Shown here in pieces: positions 4,880 through 7,179 of a DNA stretch of 7,179 bases (the stretch's first letter is position 1; each line of letters opens with the position of its first letter). The stretch is from NCBI GenBank assembly GCA_009777005.1, contig WRMT01000161.1, forward strand, positions 1-7,179, given 5' to 3'. The DNA comes from Methanobrevibacter sp. (GTDB taxonomy: Archaea; Methanobacteriota; Methanobacteria; Methanobacteriales; Methanobacteriaceae). The translations under genes and the position numbers were made by a program. The notes under the pieces are model-generated. The model saw only the letters and a list, made by a program, of their open reading frames with translations, was not told where the DNA came from and did not search any database.

Positions 4880-5914
4880 ATGGATGAATGTGTAAAAAAT
4901 TATTATCAGGGAATTTATTTAACTGAAACTATATTAGGAAATCCTAATGGTGATTTTATTGATAATTCTCCAAGAAACATAGATGGAAACGTTTTTACAA
5001 CTGATAAATGTATTAAATATAATGTTAGGAAATATATTCATGAAAATCATGAAGTTATTAAAGAAGAAAAAAAGAAGTTTTCAATAAAAGATTTTGTATT
5101 TTTTTATCCAAGAAGATCGAAAGATAATAAGGATTATGAATCTAAATTCCAATCAAAAGAAAAAATATTTGAAAAGTATTTTTCTAAAGATTTTGATTTA
5201 TTAATTGATTCTGCTACTGATATTCGAATGTTTGGAGGAACATTCAGTTTTGATAAAAAAAATTTTGAAAAAGTCGAAAATGTCGGAGCAAAACAAATTT
5301 ACGGTCCAATCCAAATTAGTTACGGGAAGGATATTAATGAAGCACAAATTAAAAGACTGCAAATTGGTGCACCTTTTTCAACAACTAAAGAGGACCAACA
5401 AACTACAACTGGTTCTGAAGCTGTTGTAGATGATGCTATTATAAGCTATGATATTACTATAAATCCTAATAATTATCCTAATCTCTTAAAAAAATCAGAT
5501 TTAGATCTTTTCAAAAGAAGTTTATGGTATGGAACCAATTTAAGAAAGTCTACTAGTAAAAAAACTGATTCAAAACTGTTACTTTTAATTAAATTTAAAA
5601 CTAATGAAGAAAATGGAAAATTTAAAACAATTAATATTGGAGAATTGAAAGAACTGATTTCCATTAAAAATAAAGATGAAAGAAAGAAAAATGTTATTAA
5701 TTCATCACAAAAAACAGGAAATGAACAAAAAATAGAAATTGATACTACTGAACTTGAAAATAAACTTGAAGATTATTCTGAGTTTATAGAAAAAATTATT
5801 ATTTATCGATTTGAAAATGAAGTTACAATTAATCTTAGCAAATTAAATGAAAATAATAATTTAAAAGGTAATATTGAATTTATTAAGCCAACAACTTTAT
5901 TAAAAGAGGAATAA
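4880..5914 (+). CDS. cas7: Cas7, crRNA-binding backbone of I-B Cascade (Csh2)
   Basis: Cas7 polymerises along the crRNA spacer to form the Cascade backbone. The family is clear from GNPNGD at residues 20-25, the following TDKCIKYNVRKYI, ATDIRMFGGTF, and the GPIQISYG...TTTGSEAVVDDAI block typical of Csh2. The upstream in-frame GTG at 4871 lies inside the ribosome binding sequence (AAGAAGTGATT), so I prefer the ATG at 4880, giving 344 residues, normal for the family. The stop is two bases before the cas5 ATG, so the two are probably translationally coupled. No breaks are visible. It is co-transcribed with cas8b, as the 33-base gap has no promoter or terminator. Confidence 0.93.
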   Translation: MDECVKNYYQGIYLTETILGNPNGDFIDNSPRNIDGNVFTTDKCIKYNVRKYIHENHEVIKEEKKKFSIKDFVFFYPRRSKDNKDYESKFQSKEKIFEKYFSKDFDLLIDSATDIRMFGGTFSFDKKNFEKVENVGAKQIYGPIQISYGKDINEAQIKRLQIGAPFSTTKEDQQTTTGSEAVVDDAIISYDITINPNNYPNLLKKSDLDLFKRSLWYGTNLRKSTSKKTDSKLLLLIKFKTNEENGKFKTINIGELKELISIKNKDERKKNVINSSQKTGNEQKIEIDTTELENKLEDYSEFIEKIIIYRFENEVTINLSKLNENNNLKGNIEFIKPTTLLKEE

Positions 5915-5916
5915 AT

Positions 5917-6756
5917 ATGGCTTCTGGGGATATCATTGAATTGGACATATGGAGTAGTTTCGGATGTTTCACATCCCCATTTTCAAATATTGGAGGGTTT
6001 TTAACTTATTTAATACCTCCTAAAACATCAATTGTGGGAATGATAGGGTGTATATTAGGCTATGATTTTGAGGAATATGTTGAAAAAGAAGATAACACAA
6101 AAAAATATAAAATAGAAGAATTGTATGACATTAAAATATCAGTCCAACCACTTTTTAAGTTAAAAACAAGGAAAATTACATTTAATTCGCACTATGGTAA
6201 TGAACCCCATATGCTTAATGTAAAAGAAGATGTTTTAATTAATCCTTATTACAAACTGTTTTTGAAATTCCCTGAACAACTTAAATCAGAGGAAAGTGTA
6301 TTTGTAAATAGAATAATTAAAAATGAAACAATTTATAATCTTTACATGGGTAGAAATGAGTTTTTTCTAAATTATAAATACACTAATTCATTTGAACAAA
6401 ATAGTTTGATTATTAATAATTTTGATGTAGAAAACTTTTTTGATGATGAAAATAAAGTGTATGGAACATTAAATAGGGATTTAGTAAAGAATACATCTAT
6501 ATCTTTTGAAGAAAAGGATAGTTCTTCTCAGGATATATTTAATGGACTAAGTGGGTCTTTAGCTAGTTATTATGAATATGTAATAAAAAATTACCCTATC
6601 AAAAGGACAAATTTTACAAATTTTGAATATATTCCTGTGAGTTTTTATGCAATGAATAAAGATGAAGATTATTTTTTTGATAGTATTGATTTAAAAGAAA
6701 ATTCCAAGTTAGAACTTTTTAACATAGGAGAAAGGAAATGGATATCATTGATTTAA
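5917..6756 (+). CDS. cas5: Cas5, crRNA handle-binding subunit of I-B Cascade
   Basis: The 279-residue protein begins IIELDIWSSFGCFTSP, followed by LTYLIPPKTSIVGMIGCILG. This is the signature N-terminus of Cas5 in I-B systems: a ferredoxin-like strand, then the PP(K/R)T..G.(I/L)G segment. Cas5 caps the crRNA 5' end and contacts Cas8b. GAGGA at 5906-5910, in the last codons of cas7, serves as the ribosome binding site, six bases from the ATG. The 3' end overlaps cas3 by 19 bases in another frame. It is intact and of normal length or slightly long. Confidence 0.92.
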   Translation: MASGDIIELDIWSSFGCFTSPFSNIGGFLTYLIPPKTSIVGMIGCILGYDFEEYVEKEDNTKKYKIEELYDIKISVQPLFKLKTRKITFNSHYGNEPHMLNVKEDVLINPYYKLFLKFPEQLKSEESVFVNRIIKNETIYNLYMGRNEFFLNYKYTNSFEQNSLIINNFDVENFFDDENKVYGTLNRDLVKNTSISFEEKDSSSQDIFNGLSGSLASYYEYVIKNYPIKRTNFTNFEYIPVSFYAMNKDEDYFFDSIDLKENSKLELFNIGERKWISLI

Positions 6757-7179
6757 AATATGATTTTTATAACTCATCATTTAATTTAGATGATAAGATT
6801 ATTAAAATATATGCTCATAAAGATCGAGAAAACAAACTTTATGAAGATTTATATCACCACTTAGAAAAAAGTAGAATTACTTTTAATAAATTAATAGATG
6901 AAAAAATTATTAAACAATTCTATGAATTTTTTTTTGAAAGTGGTTTCATTGATTTAAATTATCAAGAATTTCTTGAAATATTGAATTCGATGGTTTATTT
7001 CCATGATATATCAAAAATTTCATTTAATTTTCAGATAAAAAGACTCGAAAGTGATATCAAAGAAATTTTAGAGAAAAAGGATAAAAATAACTTGTTAAAG
7101 ACAATGGAATCCGATCATTCTTTTTTAAGTTCATTGCTATTCTTATCTGTCTTTTTTGAGAAATTTGATTTGAAAAAGA
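6738..7179 (+). CDS. cas3: Cas3, HD nuclease part (runs off the window)
   Basis: The ATG at 6738 overlaps the end of cas5, with AGGAG (6726-6730) seven bases upstream. The first 147 codons are visible and open. They carry the HD phosphohydrolase metal ligands of Cas3 in order: His27 (IYAHKD), His41 (YHHLEKS), the His89-Asp90 pair (YFHDISKISFNFQ) and His127 (SDHSFLSS). The HD domain nicks and degrades the displaced target strand after Cascade binding. The helicase part, if fused, lies beyond 7179, so a separate cas3'' cannot be excluded. In a CreTA setting Cascade represses without Cas3, because the guide match is too short to trigger cleavage. Confidence 0.9.
   Translation, partial: MDIIDLKYDFYNSSFNLDDKIIKIYAHKDRENKLYEDLYHHLEKSRITFNKLIDEKIIKQFYEFFFESGFIDLNYQEFLEILNSMVYFHDISKISFNFQIKRLESDIKEILEKKDKNNLLKTMESDHSFLSSLLFLSVFFEKFDLKK

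Noticed and set aside
5205..5429. Plus-strand frame of 74 codons inside cas7
   Set aside because: It is an out-of-frame shadow of a clear cas7 gene.
5473..5664. Minus-strand frame of 63 codons inside cas7
   Set aside because: It is antisense to cas7, with no ribosome binding site or recognisable domain.

Overview
The DNA is extremely AT-rich. It has archaeal-type TATA boxes (TTTATATA-like), GGTGA-type Shine-Dalgarno sites, and a type I-B CRISPR-Cas locus of the Cas8b/Csh2/Cas5h type. Together these suggest a low-GC methanogenic archaeon of the Methanobacteriaceae (Methanobrevibacter or Methanosphaera like). The genus is inference.

Layout from left to right. (1) 1-530: the tail of an unrecognised small reading frame, then a broken plus-strand gene for an N-terminally anchored protein with two EF-hand loops. 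(2) 531-838: on the minus strand, a decayed Myb/SANT-like DNA-binding gene that stops being recognisable exactly at the first CRISPR repeat. (3) 840-1007: a three-repeat, two-spacer CRISPR array read on the minus strand, with its leader at about 1008-1113. (4) 1114-1848: cas6 on the minus strand, whose reading frame is broken near both ends by single-base changes in A/T runs. (5) 1849-2791: a 943-base divergent intergenic region. (6) 2792-7179: a tight plus-strand effector operon, cas8b-cas7-cas5-cas3, with cas3 running off the window.

The most interesting part is 2420-2790, between cas6 and cas8b. It looks like a CreTA-type module, the CRISPR-regulated toxin-antitoxin RNA pair described from the type I-B locus of Haloarcula hispanica. 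There is a solitary CRISPR-repeat-like element whose last 21 bases match the array repeat at 20 positions, a short 19-base pseudo-spacer, and a second element resembling the 5' half of the repeat. Seventeen bases of the pseudo-spacer match, at 14 positions, the expected transcription start region of a separate upstream unit. That unit has its own TATA box, a near-perfect Shine-Dalgarno sequence and only a very short reading frame with no ATG. The mismatches fall at positions 5, 6 and 12 of the guide, and 6 and 12 are positions that Cascade does not read. I infer that the Cas8b-Cas7-Cas5-Cas6 complex, loaded with this guide, represses a small toxic RNA and so makes the cell dependent on its Cascade.

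The effector genes are intact over about 4 kb. The genes left of 1850 carry several single-base frameshifts in A/T runs, plus two nonsense codons. This may be real decay of one flank, or partly assembly error. A second Cas6 elsewhere in the genome, or a correction of the cas6 sequence, would be needed for a working system.
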